NCBI GenBank assembly: GCA_965229765.1
Contig: CBDDJT010000003.1
Coordinates: forward strand, 1,302,001-1,366,000
Origin: ASV31 sp965229765
GTDB taxonomy: Bacteria; Pseudomonadota; Alphaproteobacteria; Rhodobacterales; Rhodobacteraceae
Length of the DNA stretch: 64,000 bases
Reading direction: 5' to 3'
The notes under the pieces: generated by a model
Seen by the model: the letters and a program-made list of their open reading frames with translations, nothing else
The model's database searches: none
Told to the model about the DNA's origin: nothing
Made by a program: the position numbers and the translations under genes
Shown: positions 29,201 through 37,652 of the stretch, one piece after another
How positions within the stretch are numbered: the stretch's first letter is position 1
Layout: each line of letters opens with the position of its first letter

Positions 29201-29615
29201 GCAGGTCAAGCTGAGCACCGCTTTCAAGGAGCGTTACAAGGTCATGTGCAACAGTCGCCCCGTGCCTTTGGCCGATACCGCAACTGCCGGTGTCAGCGTC
29301 GGCGGGGTGCGATTCAAGGCATGGCAACCGGCCGAGGCCCTGCATCCTGTCCTTCCGATAAACGCCCCCCTGACTTTCGACATCTTCGATGTGGCCTCGG
29401 GGCGTCCGGTCGGCGGCTGCGTCTATCATGTGGCGCATCCCGGCGGGCGAAGCTATGACACCTTTCCCGTAAACGGAAATGAAGCCGAGGCGCGTCGCCT
29501 TTCACGCTTCCAGGCGCATGGTCATACGACGGGCGGCTATACCCCGGCCGCCGAGTACCCTCATCCCGAGTTCCCAACGACGCTCGACCTGCGCCGCCCG
29601 CCCGGCCTGTCATGA
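26268..29615 (+). CDS. Transglutaminase-DUF2126 fusion protein
   Basis: 1115-residue cytoplasmic protein. Residues 1-90 match the bacterial transglutaminase N-terminal region (HYRYDRPVVLSPQIIRLRP). A transglutaminase-like core follows with a full catalytic triad: Cys180 (RRSGSCRDSSWLL), His229 (DLHAWVEVY), Asp245 (GLDPTSGLL). From about residue 310 to the end is the DUF2126 region, which published comparative work assigned to a glutamine-synthetase-like COOH-NH2 ligase fold; TMGGEPTFVS, HTGTGGGNHVVVGG and EFRGFEMPPHPRM are conserved-looking stretches. The stop overlaps the next start (ATGA). Substrate unknown; likely forms or breaks amide bonds in an uncharacterised peptide or modification. 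Confidence 0.85.
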   Translation: MAIHASLYHLTHYRYDRPVVLSPQIIRLRPAPHGRTRVISHSLKVSPGGHFVNHQQDPYGNWLARFVFPEPVRELKIEVDLIADMTVYNPFDFFVEDSAEHWPFDYPEDLKDDLGIYRTPEGEGPRLARFIGALDLDERRTVDFLVGLNAMISKEIDYTIRMEPGVQTPEETLERRSGSCRDSSWLLVQVLRHLGFAARFVSGYLVQLTPDVKALDGPSGTDHDFTDLHAWVEVYLPGAGWVGLDPTSGLLTGESHIPLAATPHHRNAAPISGTATFAETEFSFDMRVARVSEHPRITKPFSDEAWAALLETGRKVDKALGDGDVRLTMGGEPTFVSFDDFEAEEWNTAAVGPTKRTLADKLIRRLRDRFAPGGFLHYGQGKWYPGETLPRWTFSLYWRTDGKPVWADDALIAREGADTRVGKEQSEDFLQKMADKLGVSPDFVVAAHEDPAEWIIREGNLPENVTPENSRLKDPEERARIARVFGRGLTEPAGHVLPIQRWQSRATGPRWLSESWKLRRDRLYLVPGDSAVGYRLPLGTLPYIPPSQYPYTYPADPTVPRDAMPDYHTEAGGALPRTSTDHRQPVSALSPNGASQNVVEQDLVIGGAVRTAISVEPRDGRLCVFMPPVETAEDYLELLAAAEATARDMGLPIHIEGYAPPDDARLNVIRVAPDPGVIEVNVHPASTWDECVATTEAIYEEARNCRLGADKFLIDGRHTGTGGGNHVVVGGATPNDSPFLRRPDLLKSLILLWQRHPSLSYLFSGLFIGPTSQAPRIDEARHDTLYELEIALNQISAPGAGAGTAPPWLVDRLLRNMLTDVTGNTHRAEICIDKLYSPDGPTGRPGLVEFRGFEMPPHPRMNLAQQLLVRAIIARAWASPVEGRPIRWGTVLHDRFMLPHFLWEDFLTVLRDLRDHGFALDPAWFTAQAEFRFPFCGEVEVEGVHLELRQALEPWHVLGETGAIGGTVRYTDSSVERLQVKLSTAFKERYKVMCNSRPVPLADTATAGVSVGGVRFKAWQPAEALHPVLPINAPLTFDIFDVASGRPVGGCVYHVAHPGGRSYDTFPVNGNEAEARRLSRFQAHGHTTGGYTPAAEYPHPEFPTTLDLRRPPGLS

Positions 29616-32008
29616 CCGGACAAGCCAGCCCACGACCCGAAGCGCACGCGGCCCTATTGGGTGACTATGCCGTGCAAGAGGGCGTGGCTGACGAGCTTTT
29701 TACACGGGACGGGGCGATGCGCCCGGTCTGGGCGCCGTTCATCGACCAACTGTCCCGGCTGACACCCGGCCAGATCCAGGCCCATTTTGCGCGCGGCGAC
29801 CAGTATCTGCGCGACGCCGGCGTCTTCTATCGGCATTACAGTACCGATCCCCTGCAGGAACGCGACTGGCCCCTCAGCCACATCCCGGTGATCCTGCACG
29901 AAACAGAGTGGGACAGGATCTGCGATGGTCTTGCCCAGCGTGCCGAACTGCTTGAGCATGTGGTGGCCGATCTTTATGGACCGGCCCGGCTGGTGCGCGA
30001 CGGCCACTTGCCCGCTGACCTCATCGCGCGCAATCCAGAATGGCACCGTCCACTGGTGGGGATCACGCCGGCATCGGGGCATTTCCTGCACTTCCTTGCC
30101 TTCGAGATCGGTCGAAGCCCCGACGGCTCTTGGCTGGTTCTTGGCGACCGGGCACAAGCCCCCTCTGGCGCGGGATTTGCCCTAGAAAACCGCATCGCCA
30201 CCGCCCGGGTCTTTCCGGAACCGTTTCCCCGCGCCAACGCCCGGCGGCTTGCCGGGTTCTTCCGCGCTTTCCGTGACGCAATGGACGCCATGCCCGGCCC
30301 GCAGGGCAGCCGCCCCGCGATCCTGACCCCCGGCCCAGGAAATGACACCTACTTCGAACACGCCTATATCGCGCGCTACCTCGGGCTTGCGCTTTTGGAA
30401 GGGGACGATCTGATCGTTTCCGACGGGCGGGTTCAAGTGCGCACGGTCGCCGGGCCCCAGCCTTTGGGCGTGATCTGGCGTAGGCTTGACGCTGCCTTCG
30501 CGGACCCGCTGGAACTGGACGAGACCAGTCACATCGGCACGCCCGGTCTTGTGGACGCCCTGCGCCAGCAGAACGTCAACATGGTAAATGCGCTTGGGTC
30601 GGGGATTCTAGAGACCCGCGCGCTTATGGCATTCCTTCCAAGGATCGCGCAGGCCGTCCTGGGCGAACCGCTTGCCCTGCCCAACATCGCCACATGGTGG
30701 TGCGGTCAGCCGACCGAACGGGAATTCGTCAAGGAAAACGCCGACACCATGTTCATCGGCGAGGCGCTGAGCCGCGCGCTGCCCTTCGACATCGGCAGCG
30801 CCTCTGCCGTTGGGGGAACCCTGCGCGGCCAGCAGGACCAGAAGCTATCCGACTGGATCGACGCCAATTCCGCCGGGCTGGTAGGGCAAGAGGCCGTCAC
30901 ACTCTCGACCACTCCGGCCTGGGACGGGCACCGGCTCTTGCCACGCCCGATGACGGTGCGCGTCTTTGCTGCGCGGACACCAAAGGGTTGGACCTTTCTT
31001 CCGGGGGGCTATGCCCGCATCGGACGCAGTGACGACGCCACGGCGCTTTCGATGCAACGGGGCGGCTCTGTCGCCGACGTCTGGGTCATGCATGATGGAC
31101 CTGCGCCGGCCGACACGCTTTTTGAGGCCGGCAGCTTTCGCCGCCCTGACACCGGCGGCCTGCCCTCACGCACCGCCGACAACCTTTTCTGGCTGGGCCG
31201 TTACGTAGAGCGCACCGAAGGCGCCATCCGCCTCTTGCGCGCCTACCACCTGCGCCTCGCCGAAGTCGGCGAGGCACGCGACCCGCGCATCAAGCAGATT
31301 TCGGACCTGATGGCGCCACTTCCGCTGGACGTCGCGCTACCGCTGCGAGACGGACTGCAACCCGCGCTCGACGCTGCGCGCCAATGCGCGGGCAAGGTGC
31401 GCGACCGGTTCTCTGTCGATGGGTGGGCCGCGCTGGCCGACCTGACGCAAAGCCTGGAAGACCTGTCCGGCACGCTTGACCCGGGCGACGACAGCGCCCG
31501 CGCCCTTGGAGTCCTCCTGCGCAAGATCTCGGGCTTCAGCGGGCTGGTGCACGAAAACATGCACCGCACTTCGGGCTGGCGCTTTCTGACCTTCGGCCGG
31601 GCGCTGGAACGGGCGGACCGCGCCGCGTCGGTGCTGGCGGCCTTTGCCAGCACCGACGGCGCCGCCGGGCTGCTTGATATCGCGCTGGAATATGGCGACA
31701 ACCGCGTCACTCATCAGCGCCGTTACCGCATTGATCCCACGCGGGATACGGTGATGGACCTGCTGGCGCTCGACACCAACAACCCGCGCTCCATCGTCTT
31801 TCAGATCACAGCCATGCGGCGTATCGCCGAGGACCTTCCCAAAGCACGGGTCCAAGGGCGGGTATCGCCGGTGTTGCGGGCCCTGCTCTTGCTCGAGTCC
31901 GGACTGGTGGTCGCCGATCCGGCAGAGATCACGGCCGAACGGCTGGCAGGCATCCGGACGGGCGTCGCCGACATCTCGGGCGACCTTGTCGCGGCCTATC
32001 TGGTCTAG
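29612..32008 (+). CDS. Circularly permuted ATP-grasp / alpha-E domain fusion
   Basis: 798-residue protein. Residues 1 to about 480 are the circularly permuted type 2 ATP-grasp ligase (DUF404/DUF407), with GDQYLRDAGVFYR, ILTPGPGNDTYFEHAYIARYLGL and VNMVNALGSGILE segments. From about residue 515 (LPSRTADNLFWLGRYVERTEG) to the end is an alpha-E (DUF403) helical domain. In many bacteria these are two genes; here they are fused. ATP-grasp enzymes join a carboxylate to an amine with ATP, so the operon probably builds an amide or peptide linkage. Substrate unknown. Confidence 0.85.
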   Translation: MTGQASPRPEAHAALLGDYAVQEGVADELFTRDGAMRPVWAPFIDQLSRLTPGQIQAHFARGDQYLRDAGVFYRHYSTDPLQERDWPLSHIPVILHETEWDRICDGLAQRAELLEHVVADLYGPARLVRDGHLPADLIARNPEWHRPLVGITPASGHFLHFLAFEIGRSPDGSWLVLGDRAQAPSGAGFALENRIATARVFPEPFPRANARRLAGFFRAFRDAMDAMPGPQGSRPAILTPGPGNDTYFEHAYIARYLGLALLEGDDLIVSDGRVQVRTVAGPQPLGVIWRRLDAAFADPLELDETSHIGTPGLVDALRQQNVNMVNALGSGILETRALMAFLPRIAQAVLGEPLALPNIATWWCGQPTEREFVKENADTMFIGEALSRALPFDIGSASAVGGTLRGQQDQKLSDWIDANSAGLVGQEAVTLSTTPAWDGHRLLPRPMTVRVFAARTPKGWTFLPGGYARIGRSDDATALSMQRGGSVADVWVMHDGPAPADTLFEAGSFRRPDTGGLPSRTADNLFWLGRYVERTEGAIRLLRAYHLRLAEVGEARDPRIKQISDLMAPLPLDVALPLRDGLQPALDAARQCAGKVRDRFSVDGWAALADLTQSLEDLSGTLDPGDDSARALGVLLRKISGFSGLVHENMHRTSGWRFLTFGRALERADRAASVLAAFASTDGAAGLLDIALEYGDNRVTHQRRYRIDPTRDTVMDLLALDTNNPRSIVFQITAMRRIAEDLPKARVQGRVSPVLRALLLLESGLVVADPAEITAERLAGIRTGVADISGDLVAAYLV

Positions 32009-32019
32009 GGGGACGGGCC

Positions 32020-32895
32020 ATGCGCTATGACATCCGCTTGACCCTTGGGTGCAGCTACGGCGCGATGTCCGATCATGCGCGCATGGTGGCGCGCATTCTT
32101 CCCTCCAGCGTTCCGGGGCGGCAAACCGTGCTGTCGCGCCTGCTCAGCGTGTATCCCGGCCCCAGCGAATGCCGCCACACAACGGATTTCTTCGGGAACA
32201 CCATGACAGTTCTGGCGTTCCATTCCCCCATCGACCAAGTCGAACTGACGCTGTCCGCCAGCGCAGAACGTCTGGCCACACCGCCCGGGCTTGACCTGTC
32301 GCCGGACCTGTCCGGACTTGCCGTCGAGGTTGCGGCCCACAGGTCCCTTGGACCGCTGGCGCCGCTTCACTACCTTGGCGCCTCGCCCCGCATCCCGCCT
32401 GAACCGACGATCGCAAGCTTTGCCCGCGATCTGACCGGCAATGGCATGACGACTCTCCAGACAGTGACGGCTGTGGGCGAGGCATTGCACCGGGAAATGC
32501 GGTTCGAGGCCGGTGCGACAGACGTGGACACGCCGCCAGCCGAAGCCTTCGGGAACCGCCACGGCGTGTGCCAGGACTTCGCCCAGGTGATGATATCGGC
32601 GCTGCGCAGCCTCGGCATCCCGGCCGGCTATGTTTCGGGCTTCCTGCGCACCGTTCCGCCGCCGGGCCAGACGCGCCTGGAAGGGGCAGACGCCATGCAC
32701 GCCTGGGTTTCCGCCTGGTGCGGGGCCGAGCTTGGCTGGATCGAATATGATCCCACAAACGCCTGCATCGTCGGTTTGGATCACATCGTGGTAGCGTATG
32801 GCCGCGACTATTCCGATGTGTCACCCGTGAAAGGGGCATTGCGGACCTCTGGCGGGCAGAACTGTCATCATACGGTGGATGTCACACCGCTTTGA
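32020..32895 (+). CDS. Transglutaminase-like cysteine peptidase family protein
   Basis: 291-residue transglutaminase-superfamily protein with a complete triad: Cys184 (HGVCQDFAQV), His227 (AMHAWVSAW) and Asp244 (EYDPTNAC). The N-terminal 80 residues form the bacterial transglutaminase N-terminal region. It follows the ATP-grasp/alpha-E gene by 11 bases. In related operons this gene is followed by Anbu, a proteasome-like protease; here a convergent acyltransferase begins 15 bases on. It may cleave or exchange the amide made by the neighbours. Confidence 0.85.
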   Translation: MRYDIRLTLGCSYGAMSDHARMVARILPSSVPGRQTVLSRLLSVYPGPSECRHTTDFFGNTMTVLAFHSPIDQVELTLSASAERLATPPGLDLSPDLSGLAVEVAAHRSLGPLAPLHYLGASPRIPPEPTIASFARDLTGNGMTTLQTVTAVGEALHREMRFEAGATDVDTPPAEAFGNRHGVCQDFAQVMISALRSLGIPAGYVSGFLRTVPPPGQTRLEGADAMHAWVSAWCGAELGWIEYDPTNACIVGLDHIVVAYGRDYSDVSPVKGALRTSGGQNCHHTVDVTPL

Positions 32896-32910
32896 CCCGT
32901 GCCAAGACCG

Positions 32911-33837
32911 CTATCCGGTTTCCGGCAGCGAGAGCGTACATTCCCGCAGCCAGGCGACGAACCCCTTGGGGTTCCCGGCCCACTGGGCCAGTTCCTCGCG
33001 CCCGATGGGATGTCCAACGATGGGGCGCTGCGGCTTGTTCAGGGCATGGCGCACTTCGTAGAGCAGCAGACCCTGACGGACAGTGGCCGAAAGGCGGCTG
33101 GCGATCTGATAGGCACGGCTGTTCTGTCCAGGGAAACGAACCGGCAGGACCGTTGCGCCAGACCGAAAGATCATCTTGGCGGTAAATGCGTTCCAGTCTT
33201 TCTCGACCGCGGGGCCGAACATCCGCTCGGCCGAAGCGACGACACCGGACGGGAACAGCGCGATCGTCCCACCACCGGCCAGATGCTCCATCGCTCGGCG
33301 ACGCATTTCGAGGTTCTTTTCCTGCGCGTCGGGGTCGTGCATGAACGGGACCGGGATCATGAACTCATCGATCTCGCCCACCCCGGTCAGAAGCGAGCGC
33401 GTGAGGATCTTGTAGTCCGTTCGCACCCGTCCGATCAGTTCCGCAAGCACCATTCCATCGACCAGTCCGTGAGGGTGGTTGGCAGTCACGACAAGCGGAC
33501 CTTCGCGGGGGATGCGCGCGATCTGTTCCTGGGGCGTCGCAAGGTCGATGCCCATCACGTCCAGCGCCTGTGCCCAGAACGGCTGGCCATGGGGAACCCC
33601 CTTCGCCTCGAACTTGCGGATCAGCCGCAAGAGATGCAGCCGCGCCGTGGCCAGTTCTATCGCCTGGATGATTTTCTGCTGTACAGGGTGGGTAAAGGTG
33701 GTGGCATAGGACAATCGCCGCCGATCATAGGGCTGATCGGTCAGGGTCGCGCCGTCGCCCTGCCCCAGAAGCTGACGGGTCTCTCGCGGCGCGCCATCTG
33801 CGGTCCCCGCACCTTGCCGCCTGCGGCGCCCAGTCAC
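32911..33837 (-). CDS. Lysophospholipid acyltransferase family protein (start uncertain)
   Basis: PlsC-type membrane-associated acyltransferase. Seen: the catalytic NHX4D motif in TANHPHGLVDG, the second motif IALFPSGVVAS (FPSG in place of FPEG), and a P-rich VLPVRFPGQNS segment. Conserved-looking sequence starts near PYDRRRLSYATTF. In that frame no ATG, GTG or TTG lies close upstream: the nearest normal start is GTG 33837, giving an Arg-rich leader of about 33 residues, while a CTG at 33744 would give a tidy MTDQPYDRRR start. Last gene of the minus-strand sulfonate operon, 85 bases after uspA; link to sulfonate use is unclear. Confidence 0.75.
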   Translation of the reverse strand: MTGRRRRQGAGTADGAPRETRQLLGQGDGATLTDQPYDRRRLSYATTFTHPVQQKIIQAIELATARLHLLRLIRKFEAKGVPHGQPFWAQALDVMGIDLATPQEQIARIPREGPLVVTANHPHGLVDGMVLAELIGRVRTDYKILTRSLLTGVGEIDEFMIPVPFMHDPDAQEKNLEMRRRAMEHLAGGGTIALFPSGVVASAERMFGPAVEKDWNAFTAKMIFRSGATVLPVRFPGQNSRAYQIASRLSATVRQGLLLYEVRHALNKPQRPIVGHPIGREELAQWAGNPKGFVAWLRECTLSLPETG

Positions 33838-33922
33838 CCGCCGTCTCCGCGGGTCCGCGGGTCGGCACCGAGCGCCGCCCCCTGCCCGACCCCGGAATGC
33901 CGACGAATGCCCAAACCCGCTC

Positions 33923-34330
33923 TCACCTGAGGATATAGACCGAACAGGGCGCTCGGCGCGCGACGCGTGCCGCCGTGGACCCAAGGAAATAGTCCTGCGC
34001 GCTTGGGCTGTGCGACGCGACAACGATCAGGTCGACATCCTTGGCTTTCGCGAACTCTGCGATCCGCACCCCCGGTTTTCCGGTGACCACCGCCGTGTCG
34101 ATATCTTCCGCCCCGTCTGCGATGGCATCAAGCCGAGAGCGTACCTTGTCCGACAGGTGGTTCGCCGACTTCACGGTCACGAATTCGGCCACAAAGCCCG
34201 GCACATCCTCCAGCACGGTCAGCAGCGTGATGCGGCCGCCGTCGGCCAGAAGCTTGCGCGCCACCTCGATCTTGCGCGGGGCCAGCCCTTCGTGATCCAG
34301 CGCCACGGGTATGAGTATATGGGTATGCAC
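33923..34330 (-). CDS. Universal stress protein (UspA family)
   Basis: 135-residue UspA-fold protein. Seen: N-terminal HILIPVALD strand and the C-terminal nucleotide-loop-like segment VVASHSPSAQDYFLGSTAARVARRAPCSVYIL. Start is GTG 34330: AAGGAGA lies 8-9 bases upstream and the product then begins with the family strand; the frame is open to 34426 without family features. Usp genes commonly accompany sulfonate-linked exporters in such clusters, which fits its place 22 bases after the exporter gene. Confidence 0.87.
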   Translation of the reverse strand: MHTHILIPVALDHEGLAPRKIEVARKLLADGGRITLLTVLEDVPGFVAEFVTVKSANHLSDKVRSRLDAIADGAEDIDTAVVTGKPGVRIAEFAKAKDVDLIVVASHSPSAQDYFLGSTAARVARRAPCSVYILR

Positions 34331-34352
34331 TGTCCTGGTTCTCCTTCTCGCA

Positions 34353-35405
34353 TTATGGCGAGGCGATTCCGAAAGCCACAAGACCGATCCCGACGAAGAG
34401 CGCCAGAAAGACGGTTTCGGCAACAATCAGCCCCACCGCCGGCAATCCAACATCGAGGATATTCTTGGGCACAGTCTTCAACCCGACCGAGGCGATGGCC
34501 GCCAGCAGCAGCCAGCGCGAGGCATCGGTGGCCATGACGGTTACAAACTCGGGCAGAAGTCCCGCCAGTTGCAGCGCTGCGAGCACAATGAAGCCTGCCA
34601 CGAACGCCGGTATCAGTGGTGGCCGGCGCCCCTCGGTCGCAGCAGGCTGCGCAAGCATCCGGATCGCCAGCGCGGCGCAAAGGACCACGGGCGCAAGCAT
34701 CAACACGCGCAGAAGCTTCACGAAGGTGGCGATGTCCCCGGTTTCCTCTGACACCGAATAGCCCGCACCGACCACCTGTGCCACATCGTGCACAGTTGCA
34801 CCGATGAAGATGCCGTTCGTTCGGTCATCGAACCCGATCGCGGCACCCAGCACGGGGTAGACGATCATCGCCAGCGTCGACAGCAGCGTCACGCCGACCA
34901 CGGTAAAGATCAACCGCTCTTCCGAGCGCTCGTCGCGGGGCAGGATTGCGGCGATGGCCATCGCGGCGGACGCGCCACAGATCGCCACCGCTCCCGCGGA
35001 CAAGAAGGCAAACCGATAGCGAAACCCGAAGAGCCGAGAGGCGCCGAGGCCAAAGGCAATGGTCGCCAATACACCTGACACGACAAGTGTAACGGTCTGC
35101 CAACCAAGCTGTTCCAGGATGTCGGCACCGATCCGCACACCCAGAAGCGCCACGCCGAGCCGCAGCAACTGGCGAGAGCCAAAGTCGATGCCGGGACGGC
35201 TGCGCCGCTCGCTGGCCAGAAAGTTCAGCGCGATACCGAACAACAGCGCAAGCAGCATTGCCGGCGCGCCATAGTGGTCGGCCACGAAACGGCTGGCCAG
35301 CGCGATCAGACCCGCGATGAGAAGCCCCGGGAGCAGCGGCACCGCAACCGCGCCCCAGCCTCTTTGAAAAAACCGGGTGACAAGCGGCTCGCCGCTGGCG
35401 GTCAA
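34353..35405 (-). CDS. YeiH-family putative sulfate exporter (SuyZ-like)
   Basis: 350-residue inner-membrane protein with about 10 predicted segments, of the putative sulfate exporter (YeiH/PSE) family. Seen: the conserved GAVAICGASAAMAIA and IGATVHDVAQVVGAGYSVS motifs. In Paracoccus a related gene (suyZ) next to suyAB was proposed to expel the sulfate made from sulfonate sulfite. Here it overlaps the sulfolactate dehydrogenase gene (ATGA) and sits downstream of suyAB, so the same role is likely. Confidence 0.82.
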   Translation of the reverse strand: MTASGEPLVTRFFQRGWGAVAVPLLPGLLIAGLIALASRFVADHYGAPAMLLALLFGIALNFLASERRSRPGIDFGSRQLLRLGVALLGVRIGADILEQLGWQTVTLVVSGVLATIAFGLGASRLFGFRYRFAFLSAGAVAICGASAAMAIAAILPRDERSEERLIFTVVGVTLLSTLAMIVYPVLGAAIGFDDRTNGIFIGATVHDVAQVVGAGYSVSEETGDIATFVKLLRVLMLAPVVLCAALAIRMLAQPAATEGRRPPLIPAFVAGFIVLAALQLAGLLPEFVTVMATDASRWLLLAAIASVGLKTVPKNILDVGLPAVGLIVAETVFLALFVGIGLVAFGIASP

Positions 35406-36412
35406 GGCACCTCTCCCAATTGGCGAGCGAGGTCGAGATAGTGACGCGGCACCGCAATGCCCTCTGACTCGGCGCGCTTGATCGCCGCAGCTCGCCGGGT
35501 GCCCGGAAGACGCGCGCCCTCCAGCGCCGCGATGCCTGCCAGCACAGGTTCCAGCCGATCGACAAAGGCCAGCGTGTCAGCCGGTTTCAGCGCCATCAGG
35601 AATTGACCGGCGTTGGGGGGCGGTCCGTCAGCCGTGAAGAAGGACGTCACAGAGGTGCTTGGGCTGGCCCCCGGCAGCACGGCGGCCAGGATTTCCACCA
35701 TCAGTGCAAGCGCCGTGCCCTTGGCCTCGCCTATCGGCACCATCGACCCGGCAAGGGCCGCCTCGGGGTCCGTTGTCGGGTTACCTTCGGGGTCAAGCGC
35801 CCAGCCAAGGGGAATTGGCTGGCCCGACTTGCGCGCATGCATGACCTTGCCCCGCGCCACCTTCGACAGTGAAAGGTCGATGACAAGCGGCGGGCCGTCA
35901 CGGCGCGGCGCGGCAAAAGCAATGGGGTTGGTGCCAAAAACCGGCACATTCGATCCCCACGGCGCGATGGCCGCCGGGGCGTTGGCCATCATCAGGCCGA
36001 TCTGTCCGACCCGCGCGATACGTTCCACCTGAACCGACAGGGCACCGCAATGGTGCGACCGCGCCACGGCAATCGTCGCGCACCCGAAACGGTCGGCGGC
36101 CTCTGTACCACGCGCAATGGCGAGGTCGAGTGCCGGATAGGCAAGTCCGTGCCCGGCGTCGATCACCAGCGCTGCGGTTCCCTCGCCAACACAACTGGGC
36201 ACGGCACCACCAGCGATCTTTCCGGACCGCAGTTGCGCCACATAGTCGGCCAGTCTTGAGAACCCGTGACCCACCTGACCTTCTGCCTCTGCGGCGACAA
36301 GCGCCTTCGCGGTAGACAGAGCCGCGACGCTGGACGCGCCAGAGCGCTCCAGCACAGCCTCAATCAACGCCTCGGCAGCCTGGATGGAAAGGGTTTCAGT
36401 CTCTTGTGTCAT
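35402..36412 (-). CDS. comC: Ldh-family dehydrogenase, probable (R)-sulfolactate dehydrogenase (ComC-type)
   Basis: 336-residue NAD(P)-dependent 2-hydroxyacid dehydrogenase of the malate/L-lactate (MDH2/YlbC) family, to which ComC belongs. Seen: GHGFSRLADYVAQLRSGKI, the ATIAVARSHHCGALSVQVERIA catalytic-histidine region, and NPIAFAAPRRDGPPLVIDLSLS. ComC interconverts (R)-sulfolactate and 3-sulfopyruvate. Position right after suyB and before the exporter supports this; the usual opposite-handed partner SlcC is not seen in the window. Another hydroxyacid is possible. Confidence 0.7.
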   Translation of the reverse strand: MTQETETLSIQAAEALIEAVLERSGASSVAALSTAKALVAAEAEGQVGHGFSRLADYVAQLRSGKIAGGAVPSCVGEGTAALVIDAGHGLAYPALDLAIARGTEAADRFGCATIAVARSHHCGALSVQVERIARVGQIGLMMANAPAAIAPWGSNVPVFGTNPIAFAAPRRDGPPLVIDLSLSKVARGKVMHARKSGQPIPLGWALDPEGNPTTDPEAALAGSMVPIGEAKGTALALMVEILAAVLPGASPSTSVTSFFTADGPPPNAGQFLMALKPADTLAFVDRLEPVLAGIAALEGARLPGTRRAAAIKRAESEGIAVPRHYLDLARQLGEVP

Positions 36413-36458
36413 TGCTACTGGCCAGGTTTCGGGGCGGCCCGAGGGCCGCCCGCAAAGG

Positions 36459-37640
36459 TCACGCGCTGCGGTAGAGCTTGGTCATCGAGAATTCCCGATG
36501 GCCCAGCGCCTCTGCCGCGGTGTTGCGGCCATTGGCGGTGCGCACGATCATCTCGATCAGGGCATCGCCCGCCTCGTCGATGGTCATCTCGCGGCGCAGG
36601 ATGCCAGATACGTCCACATCCACGTGTTCGCCCATCGTACGCACGGTGCGCGGGTTCGCGGTGATCTTGATGACCGGCACGATGGGGTTGCCCACCACGT
36701 TGCCCTGCCCCGTGGGGAAGGTATGGATCACCGCCCCGCCGGCGGCCATCAGTGTCACGCATTCCGCCGCCGCCGAAGAACTATCCATGAAATACAGACC
36801 GTTGCCCGCACTCGGCATTTCCGCCGGCTCCAGGATGTCGATGTACTGTGACGTGCGGCCGATCTTTTCAAGGTTGCCCAGCGCCTTCTCCTCGATGGTG
36901 GTAAGACCGCCCTCGATGTTGCCCTTGGTGGGCTGGCTGTCGCTCAGGTCGTCTGTCTGGTGCGCAAAGATCACATCGTCCTGGTAGGCCTTCCACATCT
37001 TGTACCAGCGCTCTCCGACCTCTTCGTTGATCGCACGCTTCTGGCAGATATGCTCGGCGCCCGTGATCTCGGACGTTTCACCAAAGAACCCGGTGATCCC
37101 CTCGGGCAGCAGCTTGTCGTACATGTTGCCGACGGTCGGGCAGGATCCAAGGCCCGTGGTAGTGTCGCTTTCGCCGCATTTGGTCGAAACCCACAATTCC
37201 GAGACAGAGCATTCCTCGCGCTGCAACTCGGTCGCCCAATGGACGTACTCTTTCGCCGCCCAGGACGCGGCGCGAATGGTCTCGAAATCGCCTTTCTGCT
37301 CGATAGAGAATTCTGCCACCGGCTTGCCGGTGGCGCGAATGCCGTCGGCGATACGCTTGGTCCAGCCCGGCTCGATCCCGATCACCACGACGGCGGCAAC
37401 GTTCGGGTTTGCCCCCGTGCCGATCATCGTGCGGAAGTGAAGCTCCAGGTCCTCACCGAACTGAAGGCGGCCATAGGCATGTGGGATCGCCATCGTGCCC
37501 TTGACGTTGTTGGCCACCGCCTCGCAGGCAGCATTCGATATGTCGTCGACCGGCAGGATCACGACGTGGTTTCGCACCCCGACGCGGCCATTCTCGCGAC
37601 GGTATGCCTTTACAGTCATGTTCGAGTATTTCGATGCCAT
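36459..37640 (-). CDS. suyB: (R)-3-sulfolactate sulfo-lyase, large subunit
   Basis: 393-residue subunit of the UxaA/altronate-dehydratase superfamily. With SuyA it cleaves (R)-sulfolactate to pyruvate and sulfite. Seen: NGRVGVRNHVVILPVDDISNAA at the N-terminus (shared with the superfamily), STKCGESDTTTGLGSCPTVG and TFPTGQGNVVGNPIVPVIKI, with cysteines fitting an iron-binding site. It lies 12 bases after suyA. The pairing and the sulfonate gene context make SuyB much more likely than altronate or galactarate dehydratase. Confidence 0.88.
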   Translation of the reverse strand: MASKYSNMTVKAYRRENGRVGVRNHVVILPVDDISNAACEAVANNVKGTMAIPHAYGRLQFGEDLELHFRTMIGTGANPNVAAVVVIGIEPGWTKRIADGIRATGKPVAEFSIEQKGDFETIRAASWAAKEYVHWATELQREECSVSELWVSTKCGESDTTTGLGSCPTVGNMYDKLLPEGITGFFGETSEITGAEHICQKRAINEEVGERWYKMWKAYQDDVIFAHQTDDLSDSQPTKGNIEGGLTTIEEKALGNLEKIGRTSQYIDILEPAEMPSAGNGLYFMDSSSAAAECVTLMAAGGAVIHTFPTGQGNVVGNPIVPVIKITANPRTVRTMGEHVDVDVSGILRREMTIDEAGDALIEMIVRTANGRNTAAEALGHREFSMTKLYRSA

Positions 37641-37652
37641 CTTGTTGGCTCC

